A DNA stretch of 64,000 bases from Poecilobothrus nobilitatus. Its lineage: Eukaryota > Arthropoda > Insecta > Diptera > Dolichopodidae. The DNA lies in the NCBI GenBank assembly GCA_947095535.1, contig OX352774.1, positions 178,248,200-178,312,199 on the forward strand, in the 5' to 3' direction. Position 1 is the stretch's first letter. Each line of letters starts with the position of its first letter. The position numbers and the translations under genes are program-made. Of the stretch, positions 48,018-58,531 are shown piece after piece. The notes under the pieces were generated by a model, which was not told the DNA's origin, searched no databases, and saw only the letters and a list, made by a program, of their open reading frames with translations.

Positions 48018-48972
48018 TTAGTTTTGTAACCACCAATAATTTTTGTTGTCAATCACATCCCTGTTAGGGATATGAGTGTCAAATTTTAATCTACCAATGT
48101 CAACACAACTTGGATCATACTCTATTTTGGTGCATGTAGTCCGTCTATTAGAATGGAATAATAGGGGGACATGGCTTTGGTTTTTAATAAAACCATATTA
48201 TCTAGATAAATAAAATGTTCGGGTGCTATAAAGCCCGATTTTAATGTTCTTCTTATATACTCCTCGTTATGGTAGAATATATGGGATATTAGACCATTTT
48301 CCGGAGTGTTCTGTTAAAATGTTTACGAATCAGATGAATCATGATATTATCGATTCTTTTTACTTTTGACTTTCCGTATATGTGTTTATTTGACAAATAA
48401 TACAAACAGTTTGTATCAGGTTTCCTAATTTCATTAATACAGACTCTTATGCACTTTCTCTCGAATTTTCTAAACTTTTCCATCAGACTAGTACTTATAT
48501 TGTACCAAATTGGGACTGCATAAGTGAGCGTGGGTCGTATAAATGCTTGATAGCTTAATATTTTTACCTTAGAACTAATAACTTTATTATAAAACAATTT
48601 TTTGCATGCAATAAATGCTTTATTCCCTTTCAAAATTGCTTCTTTAACATGTAGAGAGTAGTTAAGGTTATATCTTAGATTTACTCCAAAGTAATTGACC
48701 TGTTTTTTGTTCGGCAAGATATTGTTTGTTTGGCTTTTAATTTTAAATTTTCTCCAATGTTTTTTTAAATTATTATTCAGGTTTTTATATGTGTTTCGAA
48801 AAAGAATAGTTTCGCATTTATAATAATTTATATTTAGCCTCCAAACCTTACAATAATCTATTACGGTGTTGAACATTGTTTGCGTCATTTTATTGATCTT
48901 AGCTAGCTTACAATCGCTGGCATAAATTATAAGATCGTCCGCAAAGGCTAATGCGTTGTAAAGGTATGCGCT
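48018..48972 (-). pseudogene. Jockey-like LINE reverse transcriptase, 5'-truncated
   Basis: Reading from 48972 on the minus strand, SAYLYNALAFADDLIIYASD holds the RT catalytic F.DD box. The frame continues without a stop through CKLAKINKMTQTM, VWRLNINYYKCETILFRN (thumb), QVNYFGVNLRYNLNYSLHV, SYQAFIRPTLTYAVPIW and MEKFRKFERKCIRVCI. A single missing base near 48298 ends the frame at 48289. Restoring phase gives ISHIFYHNEEYIRRTLKSGF and onward, and a second phase change leads to VDIGRLKFDTHIP and NKNYWWLQN before the stop at 48018. The thumb and C-terminal order is that of Jockey-clade elements. The endonuclease and RT fingers are lost, as usual for a 5'-truncated insertion. It is the best preserved coding relic here. 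Confidence 0.9.
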
Positions 48973-48975
48973 CCA

Positions 48976-50685
48976 CTATAAAGGTATTAAGAAATATTTT
49001 TTTTTTTTAACTTTTGCATATTTATAGGGGATTTTGATTTGTCACCGCAGCAATACCAGCATTATTATAGAGTAAGAACAGAAAGTGTACACGAATGATA
49101 CTCAAGTTTTAATGTTTAGGACTAGTAATTTAATTACATTTTTTTTTTGTTCATTTATTTTAAATAATTAAGTGGAAACAAAATGGAAACATTAATTTAT
49201 TGAAAGTTTGAAATAAAATAAAATAATTCAAATTAAAAATCATAATATATTCAAAAATTAAAAGAATTTTTATTTTGTAATATATTTATTAAAACTGGTT
49301 CAGCGTAACTCATATAATATGTACATATACGTTTTGTATCTTTAGATAATTTTTTTTTTTTTTAGTTCCTTTTATTTTTTTCAGTATTTCTTTTTAAAGA
49401 ATTGTTGAAGTGTTAAATATCAATTTATAGAAAGGATGTTTACAGGAGTTGTAACAAATAGTTGAAAAATGAAGAGCTAATCATCATTAAAAAAATATAT
49501 TAGCATTAATTGTCAGTTTTTTTAAAAATAGTCTTGAATAACAATCCTGACAGACATAAATGAAAACATGTAAATAATACATTATAGATTAGATTAAATT
49601 ATTTTGAAATGAAAACTAAAAAAAATAAAATAGGGAAAAAGGTATGTTAGCTGGAATTTTTGGTTGGGATTTCCTATACTAAATATACTAATGTATATAT
49701 ATATATGTATGTTAGCAGTAAGAGAATTTTTGGTATACAAAATTCGATTTAATGTTGATTGTATATACATTTTTTTTTATTATAATTTTTGTTGTTTTTA
49801 TGTTATGATGTTAATCCTGTTTTGTTCCCTTTATTTATTTTTTCTCTTTTTCCTATTTTGTTTTTTTTTTTGCTTTTTTTTTATTCCTGTAACTGTTGTT
49901 AGATGGTACTTTAATTAAGGATTCTATATATACAAATATATTATACTAAAAGAGAAAGAAGTACTTGACAATTATTTATGAATGTAAAATAAGTGTTGTG
50001 ATTTGAATTATTAAGTGTTGAATTTAAGAGTTTATTTATTAATTTGTAAGTGTTAGTTTTTTTGTTTTTTTTTTTATTTTTCAAGGCGATTTATTTTTGT
50101 GGCATATTTGTGTTAATGTATATGTATTATATTTCCATATTTGTGTATGTATATGTTACGTAAATAAGAATATAAACTGGTTGAACACCCTCACCCTCCC
50201 CCTCCCGTTTTGTAACTGGGTTAATTAATTCAAATTTACTGTAAGCGTGTTCTTTAATTTACACATATTGTGTATTTTTTTTTTTTTTTTTTGCATAAAT
50301 TTATTCTGGGATTATTTTAGGTAGAAAAAAAAAATGCCTTATATAAGAATTTAAAGATTTTTAATTTTATAGAATTTAACGGATTTCTTTTTAAGATGGA
50401 TCGATCGAATAAATTGACAATTAATAATAAGGTAGTAAAATTTGGTGACCACATAAATTGTTTTATAGTTGCTCGGTATATTCAAAAGTTTTTAAGTCTG
50501 TAGAGAAATTCGCCTCATGAACCCCTTTTATTTAAATAATTTTAATTTTCTATTTATCTGAACATATTTTATAAAAAAAAATATTTAAGTATGTTCTTAA
50601 GTGTTTCTATACTATCTTGATATCTTTTATAGTTGACAGAAATTATTACTTTTTGAAACTTTATATTTTGGTAAAATTAATCGGT
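48976..50685. other. AT-rich spacer
   Basis: Homopolymer T/A runs throughout. The 84-codon frame at 49664-49918 is Phe/Cys-rich because of T runs and is not credible as a gene. A C-rich tract lies at about 50189-50207. Confidence 0.5.
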
Positions 50686-50688
50686 TCT

Positions 50689-50962
50689 ATATGCATAAAA
50701 CTGACCATGAACTTAAATCTTATTTTATCAAACAAAATCACAAATTCAAGAGTAGTTTATCTATTAAAAAAGTAAAATTTGAATTAAAGCTAAGTTTTAT
50801 CAATTCGATCCGATATCTTTTTTATATTTTATATTGAGTCAATTGGACGAATGCATAAAACTGAACTTAAATCACACTTTTTCATTCAAATTCTATTCTT
50901 AAATTGTAGTTTTTGTTTGAAAAAGTGTGATTTAAGTTCAAGGTCTGTTTTATGCATTTGAC
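50689..50962. repeat. inverted repeat with a third, direct copy
   Basis: 'atgcataaaactga' with 'acttaaatcacactttttca' (50851-50884) is inverted at 50918-50956 ('tgaaaaagtgtgatttaagt', 'tttatgcat'). A direct partial copy, 'atgcataaaactgaccatga' with 'acttaaatc', sits at 50691. The inner stem 'aacttaaatcacactttttca' is perfect over 21 bp (last 20 quoted here: acttaaatcacactttttca). Confidence 0.85.
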
Positions 50963-51974
50963 CCATTAATTTACAATTTTTGAGAATTAGCTTACATCGT
51001 TTTTTAAATTTTGTTTATTTCATAATTTAATGTCTGAACATTTTAAACTTTTAATCCTTTTGGAACATTAATCTGTAAGTTACCTAATTATTAATTTATT
51101 AATATAAATTTATTTATAAAAATGAAAAATTTTAAATTTGAGATTTGAAGTTCTTTTTTTGCTATTTAATAGTTTGAAATTTTCTAATTTCCATAAATTT
51201 AGTAATTTATTTAAAATATATTTTTATATTTTTGCTTTTATTGTAGTTTAAAGAAAATAAGAAATAATTATGTATTAAGTTTTTCATGTGAAAATTATTT
51301 TAAAATTAATTTCTATTATAAAAGGATTTAAAAATCCTTTTTTATAATCAAGGTAAATATTTCATATATGTATAATCATACATATATGTAGCTATATACC
51401 AAATGAAATAATAAATTTATTTAAATTTAAATTGTACTTTTAAAGATGAATAAGAAAAGGATTGGGTAATATATATAATTCTGTATTACAAAATTCTGTG
51501 TAACGAAAATCGAATTATAAAATTTTAAGTTTACAAAAATTTGAATTAAAAAATTTTTTTAGGTAACGCGATAAATTTGTAAGTTACAATATTTCGGAAA
51601 AATCGTATAATCCTAATTTTGTTACCGTCTCTGAAAATATCTCCTAATAATTTTTAACATTACTATTTCAACATAGTTAAATCGTTGCGAAACAGTTTAT
51701 TGAAATCTTTATTTTGTAAACAATTCGAAAATATGCTCTAATTTAATTTTTTTAATAAACTCAGAAGTTTTTATGTTACAGTGCAGCTACAATCAAAGTT
51801 GCTTTTATGCTCATTTATACGTTGATTTGAGCCGTGTAAAAAAAAATTGCTACCATAATGAAAGTGTGTAGAAGCGTAAAAATAACATTTATGTTTCTGT
51901 TAAAATTTGTTTTATTTATAAAGTTTATAATGTATATTCGAAACAATTTAAATAATATTTTTTTGACAGCTGAC
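50963..51974. other. AT-rich spacer with a minisatellite monomer
   Basis: 'cctaattttgttaccgtctc' and 'aaatatctcctaa' at about 51612-51648 form one more foldback-minisatellite unit. No gene seen. Confidence 0.5.
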
Positions 51975-52453
51975 AGCACGTCATGGCTGTGGTCAATATG
52001 GAAATCAACACACATAGCACGCAGAACGAAAATTAGAATCTTCGAGGCTTGACACACATATTGATATATGGAAGAGAGACGTGGCTTGTATCTAGAAATA
52101 ATATACAAAAACTACAAGTCTTTGTAAATGCTTGTGAATAATATTTTTGCATATTCTGACCAAGGCGAATAATAAACAAAGAGCTTTGGGTAATAACGAG
52201 GCAAGAACCGATATAGGTGCAAATAAGGAAGAAGAAGTGGAAATACATTGGTCACATTCTAAGGCGCCCGATAACATCAGTACCATGCCAAGTGCTAGAA
52301 CAAAACGCTCAAGGTAGAAGAAATGTGGGAAGGCCAAAACCAACCTGGAGAAGAACTGTGCAAAGAGAAAGTGACCTATCAGGAAAAACATGGTCGGAAA
52401 TAAAAAGATTAGCGCAAAACAGAGATAATTGGAGAGACTATGTTTCTCCATGA
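51975..52453 (+). pseudogene. LINE C-terminal domain, 5'-truncated and broken
   Basis: WSIWKSTHIARRTKIRIFEA (to about 52050) is followed after a frame change by IYGRETWLVSRNNIQKLQVF and VNAC, then NKELWVITRQEPI, a TAG stop, and VQIRKKKWKYIGHILRRP. The last block gives VPCQVLEQNAQGRRNVGRPK, TWRRTVQRE and DNWRDYVSP before the stop. This is the standard C-terminal order of endonuclease/RT LINEs ('TRIFEA.V..VLLYG.ETW', 'KW.WIGH.LR', 'G.R..GRP..TWRR'). The RT catalytic box is missing. The last 78 codons (from 52217) happen to be open but are not a gene. The opposite-strand frames here are shadows. Confidence 0.88.
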
Positions 52454-52845
52454 GAGGAAGACTTATTTTCTCTAGGGGAATAATAAGGAGAAAAAAAAAA
52501 CGTCATGGCAACACTAAATTACGTTTCATTCTAGCAGCATGCTTAGAATTTGCCAACTCCAAAATTGTGAAAAATCATAATTTAAAAAAAATTTTATATT
52601 TTCAGTATTTTGTAATTCAAAATATTGATACGATCCTTTAAGAAAAATGTATACTATCTATATAATATCTGTATATATGTATACTATATTTATATAATAG
52701 AAAATTATGATGCCATATAAAAATTATAAGTAAATACTAAGTAAATGAATGCATTCATATATGATTATTATTCATTAAAATCCTTATATTTTAAAATATA
52801 TGTATTTATCTAAATTATATAGCTGTATTTATATATATTCCTATA
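52454..52845. other. AT-rich spacer / LINE 3' flank
   Basis: 'ggaataataaggagaaaaaa' soon after the stop may be the remains of the LINE tail. Otherwise nothing recognised. Confidence 0.5.
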
Positions 52846-52847
52846 TA

Positions 52848-53601
52848 CAGGATGTTTCCTAATTAACTACAGGATGTTATGTACCGCTAAATATACCATT
52901 AGCAGTAGGTATTTTGTTTTTTGTATGAGGGCTATGCTAAGGCTCTTCTAGTTTCCAGGATATCTGATTCTTCAATTATATATTTTTATATATTTTTGCC
53001 AGTTTTAATTAATTGGCATCTAAATCCGTTTCTAGACTACGTATAAAAATTCTATAAAATTCGTCCAAAAAAGCTCAAGAAATCTTTTTTAAAACAAGTA
53101 TCTATTCATTAAATTTTTTTTTTTTTCAAGAAGAAAATATCGAAAATTATGAAAATTACAATATTGTGATAAAATAAAAATTTGTATTCCTCAAACTGTA
53201 TAAGGTAATATGAGATAAAAAGTATTGCAAATTAAAACTGAAGACATAAAGATTAAAAATATTGTAAAATTTTAAAACGTTTACATGTTATGCCATTATA
53301 TTTAAACAGGTATTTAAGAAAAAAAAAATTTTTTGTTCTGTGGTTTTAAAAGGATAAAAGATAGGAAAATTGATCAATACTTATTTTAAAAAAGTTTTTG
53401 AACGAATTTCAACAAAATTTTCAAATATATCCTAGAAACGAACCTAAATTCTGATTTATGCCGTTATAGATTCCATTTAACTCCCTATATCTTGACACAT
53501 AGAAACGAGACTCAGTTTACAATGCGAATACAAAAAAATTACCTATTCATAATGGTATATTCAGTGAAACTTAACAGTATAATTAATTATAAAACACCCT
53601 G
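52848..53601. mobile_element. inverted-repeat MITE, TATA duplication (family M2, complete)
   Basis: Left 'caggatgtttcctaattaac', right reverse complemented 'cagggtgttttataattaat'. The arms continue with 'aatataccatta' and 'taggtattttgtttttt' (right: 'taggtaatttttttgta') and 'taaggctcttctagtttcc' (right: 'actgagtctcgtttcta'). TATA lies on both sides. The element is about 754 bp without a coding frame. Confidence 0.8.
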
Positions 53602-53603
53602 TA

Positions 53604-54234
53604 TATAGATATTATATTATATATTATATGTAATAAAAAATATGGGCTTTGTACATGACACTTACAAATATTATATATACGTATATATATTGTATGAGAA
53701 TAAAAATTTCTGAATAAAATTTTCGATATTATCTGTTAATATTTTACAAGGATTCGAAAATTTTGTTAAAGGAACAAAAAGAAAAGAAAACAAAAAAAAA
53801 TTTTTTTTTTTTCAATTAATTTTGATGATTGTGAACTGAACGAGACAACAATAAATATGTATGTAGATTTTATATTGTGGTAAAAGTTTTTAGTTTAACT
53901 ATTATGATATCCTGATAATTTCAGGAAAATAAATTTTTCTATTTTTAATAGTATATGTGCATAGAAATTCCATATATGATAGATAATTTTATTCGATTAG
54001 ATTGAAAATATTCATAATATGGGATCGATAATAATTTAATTTATTCTTTAGGAATTGAAAGATTTTAAAGATTTGATGAAATTTTATGTTAATATAGAAC
54101 TTAAATAGGAATTGGAAGGAGCACGATGTTATTATAAAAAAAAAAAAAAAACAAATCTTGAATGACAAAATCAAGAATTTTATCTTTAAATTAAATATTT
54201 CTTTCACGATTTGTAAAAAAATTTGTGTTGTGTA
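53604..54234. other. AT-rich spacer
   Basis: Nothing recognisable; T/A tracts. Confidence 0.5.
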
Positions 54235-54274
54235 TTTTGAACCTAATTAATATGACAAAGGTTAAGAAAAGTTT

Positions 54275-54800
54275 ACAAAAATGGGAACTGTTTGGGAACA
54301 AAAATGGGAACTGAATGGGAACCCTGTTGTTTGGGAACAAAATCAGGGTTCAAATAATTTGGTTAATAAGAGTTGTCTGTGGTTAACGGCAGTCCCAACT
54401 GTTTGAAATGCTTCGCTGTTTAAATATGTGTGTACAAAAAATTATTAGGAGGATTTTTGCGATTTTATAAAATTAGAGTTTCAATAATTTGATTAGTGTG
54501 AGTTTAGGGACGGCAATGTGAGTTTAGGCGGGGACCGTCCACTTTCATATATGGTTTTTTGTTGAAATATTTATGTAAACAAAATTAATTGAAAGAAATT
54601 TTAGAATTATAAGGTTTTTATATACATAATCTGGGTATATATGATTTATGAAGGATTTTAGAATTGGTTAGAAAACGGCAGGTGGGGGCTACCACTATTT
54701 GAAATGCTTTGAAATACTTCAATTATGTGTGTACAAAAAATTTCGAGTAAGAATTTTTGAATTGGTTACAAAGTCAGCGTTTCAATAAATTATTTAGCGA
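54275..54800 (+). repeat. tandem repeat patch (short and long units)
   Basis: 'tgggaac' recurs five times at 54282, 54293, 54305, 54316 and 54332. After it come repeated longer blocks: 'tgtttgaaatgcttcgctg' (about 54398) and 'tatttgaaatgctttgaaat' (about 54691), each followed by 'tatgtgtgtacaaaaaattt'-type sequence and an '(a)gaattggttacaaa-tcag' block. 'gtgagttta(g)g' occurs twice near 54500-54528. A single related monomer sits at 2.04 kb. Confidence 0.75.
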
Positions 54801-56860
54801 AATTTTTAAAAGCGGATTTAAAAATGTGAATATTACGTACCAGACCTGTAGACAATATTAATCTTTAAATCAATTTTGTCTTTTGTTTTTAAGATTTTCC
54901 CAAAGATTGAAGATCGCAAAAATTGTAGATTATTTTTTTTCAATATTTTATCCTAAAAAGATTTTGTTTTTTAAGATTTTGGCTTTCAAGTTTTAGTTTT
55001 CAAGAAATTGAGAGTGATCCGGAATTGGAATATATTTTTAAAATAATAATCGAATTTAATAATAATGATTTATATTGAATTAGATGAAATTTTTGAAGTT
55101 GAATTAAAAAATACTAAGAGTTAAACTTATTAAAGCTATATTTGGATATTACAGAGTCATACTTTTTTTTTTAAATTGTTAAGTGCAAGAAATTTAAATC
55201 AAATGCTATTAACTGTGTTGTTTTTAATAATAAATAAATGAAATTACAATTTCGCGCGATTTGCGGAAGGAAAATTCACGCAGCATGCATAGTAACTGAG
55301 AGAGATTGGTATTATTCGTCTTTGGAACACTGATTTATCTCTGGCGACTTAGAACAGAAATAATCAATTAAAATAACACTAGTTTTACAGAGCTGTATAA
55401 AAAAAAATAGAGCTTTTATTTTAGTTAATCTTTCATTGATATAATGAAACTTTTTCTAAGGATTCTGATGAAAGTAATTTTTTTTGATTTTTCAAAAAAA
55501 ATTTTTGCTTAGATTTTATTTTCGTAAATTTATTCTGTCTTTTGTATCCTGTATTATATATTACCTTAATTCAAGTTATATATTTCCTTTTAGATTCATT
55601 CATTCCTATTTTTGCATCACTGACTTGTTGTTTTTTTCTTTTACATTATTTTTACTATACATATCATCATCTAATATATCTATTCTTCCATTTTCTCAAC
55701 GCTATCAAGTATATATTTTTTTTTTTTTTTATTATTTCGAGTTTCGAACAAGCAATTGATAAAAACACTTCAATCATTTTTCGAAAAACAAAAAAAGTAT
55801 TTCTTTCGTCATTATTATACGATTACGATTAGAAAGGTTTTGGTTTTATTTCCGTTTTTTTTTTTTTTCTTTTATCACTATTTTTAATCAGGATCAGGAT
55901 CTGGGACAGAAAAGAAAAAAACTATATATGTTGTTTGTTTTTGATTTGTTGTTTAATTTAGTACATCGGAAGTTCTTATCAGATTTTTTGAAGTCCAGCA
56001 ATAATAACAAAAAAAAAAATCAATCTTTTAAAAATCAAATAGAAAAAAAATTATGGAAAATATAAAAATTTAAGGATGAATAATGGTGAAAAATTCAAAT
56101 CACGTATGAACTTTGTTTTTTTTCTAAGAAACAGTTTTACAATTTTTATTCCAGGTTTTATTCTTTTGTTTTGTTAATCCTGGTGTACGAAAAGGATATA
56201 ACAAAATGAAATTCAAAAACAAAAAATAAATAAATAAATTAAAAAAAAAAAAAAAGGATAACTCTATCAAAATCAAAAAACGAAAAATTTTTTTAACAAA
56301 TTTCATTTTTATAACATTAAAAGATAAAAAATTTTTACTAGAATAATGGAATGGGATGGTAGAAAAAAATATAAACAAAAGAAAAATACAGTTATTAATA
56401 CCATTAGTTTAACATTTTTTATTCTTTCTTGAGTTAGCAAATAAATGACACTAGTAAAGTAAAATAATTAATGTTAAATTATTTTATCAATTATTATCAA
56501 TTATTATCAATATTTATACTATCTTTGTTTTGTCAGTACAAATGGTATTTGGAGTACAAAACATTAAAACAAAGTTTATATTTCTTTCAATCAAATAGGG
56601 CGGGCGGTTTTTACTAAGAAAATTACTGAAAAACTAATTTTCAATTAGAAGCTCTCTTTGCAGACTATATTATATTATGTTCTCTGTAAGAACAGAGTCT
56701 ATCATAATAAACAAAAAAAAAAATCAAAATAATAAAAAATTAAAAAGATTTTATTTTAAATACTATTTAATTCAAATATTTCGCATGACATAGACTTTAA
56801 ATGTCAAAGATATGAAATAAACAAGAAAGCAACTAGTAAGAAAAGCATCAGTAGAATTTG
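54801..56860. other. AT-rich spacer
   Basis: The tract 55250-55345 ('tttcgcgcgatttgcgg', 'cgcagcatgcatag') is less AT-rich but unassigned. The overlapping 91- and 96-codon frames at 55484-55832 are Phe/Tyr/Ser-rich low-complexity frames. Confidence 0.5.
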
Positions 56861-56864
56861 AAAT

Positions 56865-57074
56865 ATGGATCTTCTATCAATTGAAAATATCATAGACAGA
56901 TTATACATCAGAAACGAAAAGGTTCGACAAAGAATGAATACAACAGCAGAACTTTTTTAGACTTTGGAAAGTGAAAAACTTCAGTCATGTAATGTGCTGT
57001 ACAACAAAGAAGAGCTGTTACAACTGATATTTTAGGAAAAACTTAAATACAAAAGAGTTATAGAGAGGAAATAA
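56865..57074 (+). pseudogene. unidentified coding remnant, charged/helical
   Basis: In one frame, MDLLSIENIIDRLYIRNEKV, RQRMNTTAELF, stop, TLESEKLQSCNVLYNKEELL, QLIF, stop, EKLKYKRVIERK, stop. The composition (Glu, Lys, Leu, Arg, few Phe runs) is unlike chance frames in this window, and two stops interrupt it. It looks helical, possibly coiled coil. It could be part of a retroelement structural protein or a captured exon. Repeat Y starts about 40 bp downstream. I do not recognise the family. Confidence 0.45.
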
Positions 57075-57104
57075 TTAATATCGCATGTATCCACAATATA
57101 CATT

Positions 57105-57262
57105 ATAAACCTGTTTCGCGTATGTTAAAAGAGACTAACTCAAAGTCTGAGCTTTTCGATATTAGCGTTAACAAATTAACACTGAGAGCCAGACTTTACG
57201 CGAGCATGGTTAATTCTCGTACTCTGCATGATTAGTCTGTCATTTTTAATCTAGCTTGCATG
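57105..57262 (+). repeat. dispersed repeat Y, copy 2
   Basis: 'tgttaaaagagactaactca', 'attagcgttaacaaattaa', 'cgcgagcatggttaattctc' and 'actctgcatgattagtctgt' align with 23320-23475. It might be the start of an LTR, but no second copy lies at a plausible distance. Confidence 0.7.
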
Positions 57263-57339
57263 TTAGTTTCTTTGTTTTTTTATTGTTTCTTATTACCATT
57301 AACATCATTAGTAACATTAATAATTTGATACAATAAACA

Positions 57340-58070
57340 TAGGAGGATGAAACAAGAGTAATAAAATTTTTTGAAGAGAAAAATGTTATTCCGGCAAAAT
57401 AATTTAAATTTAGAACTGGTTATTCCACTTTCCATCAATTGTATAGAATTAGTAAATATATAAGAAATGAAATTTGTAATAAAAATCTGTAGTTATATTA
57501 TAACACTGAATATTGAAAAAACATTAAATTCTGTATATGGCTCGATGCTTTCATACACAAACTAAGAATATTAAAATTTCCTATTTTCATTGCAAAAATT
57601 ATAGAATTTTGTCCAAAAAAGGCTCTGCTATATCAGATGAAAAAAATGTTACTCTTGGTATTTCCCAAGGTTCTGCATTATCGTCTACAATATTTCAGAT
57701 ATACCCAAGCATGCAATCTGTATATTGGGACTGATACATTGCAGATGATACAACTTTAATTAATTAATATTATCAAAATTACTTTAACACATAATAAGTA
57801 ATCTAGAAACCGTGTTTGAAATCTATTCAAGATTAATACCTTGAGTGAAATATTAAAGTTAAAGCTGAAGCAACAAAAGCAATTTACTTTAGAAAAAAAA
57901 AGAAAATCCAGTACCAAACAGAAATTTAAATTTCGACAATAAAAAAATATCTTGGGGAAAATTAATATATTAAGTATTTGGGAGTTTTGTTATAGACAAA
58001 AAACTTTCCTCTTAAATACACATTCTCAAAAATGTAGAGAAAATTAATAAAATATATTCGAATTTTATAT
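57340..58070 (+). pseudogene. Jockey-like LINE reverse transcriptase remnant
   Basis: The RT domain is readable in order but in shifting frames. The fingers are FFEEKNVIPAK, stop, FKFRTGYSTFHQLYRISKYI (57370-57470). LNIEKTLNSV (about 57507) corresponds to 'DIEKAFDSV'. IHKLRILKFPIFIAKII follows, then NVTLGISQGSALSSTIFQIY (about 57643-57705; RT motif G.PQGS.LSP). YIADDTTLIN (about 57734-57763) is the catalytic Y.DD box. Next come the thumb-like 'KVKAEATKAIYFRKKRKSS' and 'YLGVVIDKKLS'-like scraps around 57860-58010. In functional relatives this enzyme copies LINE RNA; here several frameshifts and stops abolish it. Both the endonuclease and the C-terminal part are missing. Confidence 0.85.
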
Positions 58071-58352
58071 CCTTTTATTTTATTTTTATTAATTATAAAA
58101 AATTTAAATTAAAAAAAGAGATTCTTAATATTTAAAAATATCTATCAAAATGTCCTAGTAGGATACTAGGATATAGGTATTTTCCACATTGCCAAATTTT
58201 GCTAAAAGTAATTTAGAATTTCACGAAAGAAAGCAGAATACTATTTTGAAACTGATCTTCAATAAATCACTTTGTTTTTTTACAAAAAAAAAAGTACAAA
58301 ATTTAACACAACTCAATACCACTTTAGAATAACTTGAAATATTAAACACATT

Positions 58353-58531
58353 TTAAGTGGGTAAGAGCGTAAAAAATACGCTGTAAACACCGAGGGAGTA
58401 GGGGTTCGAATTCCACACACGTCGTAAGAGTTATTCCCCCTTACGACATTTACAGCCACTCCTGAACAGGAAAGGCTGTGTAATTTCCGGTTCACATTTA
58501 TGTGGCTGAGAAATGCATTAAAAAAAAAAAA
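58353..58531 (+). mobile_element. tRNA-derived SINE, copy 4
   Basis: 5'-truncated within the A box ('aagtgggtaagagcgt'). It then has 'acgctgtaaacaccgaggga', B box 'ggggttcgaattcc', 'cgtcgtaagagttattcccc', 'ggaaaggctgtgtaatttcc' and a 12-bp poly(A) tail. It is the best preserved body copy. The minus-strand 60-codon frame across it is a shadow. Confidence 0.9.

Noticed and set aside
49664..49918. 84-codon frame with a run of Phe/Cys resembling a membrane protein
   Set aside because: The end of the frame is made of T homopolymers; low complexity only.
52092..52451. 119-codon minus-strand frame
   Set aside because: It is the antisense shadow of the LINE C-terminal domain on the plus strand, whose residues match the family.
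55484..55832. two overlapping frames of 91 and 96 codons, hydrophobic
   Set aside because: They arise from T-rich sequence with poly(T) runs, and neither shows a domain.
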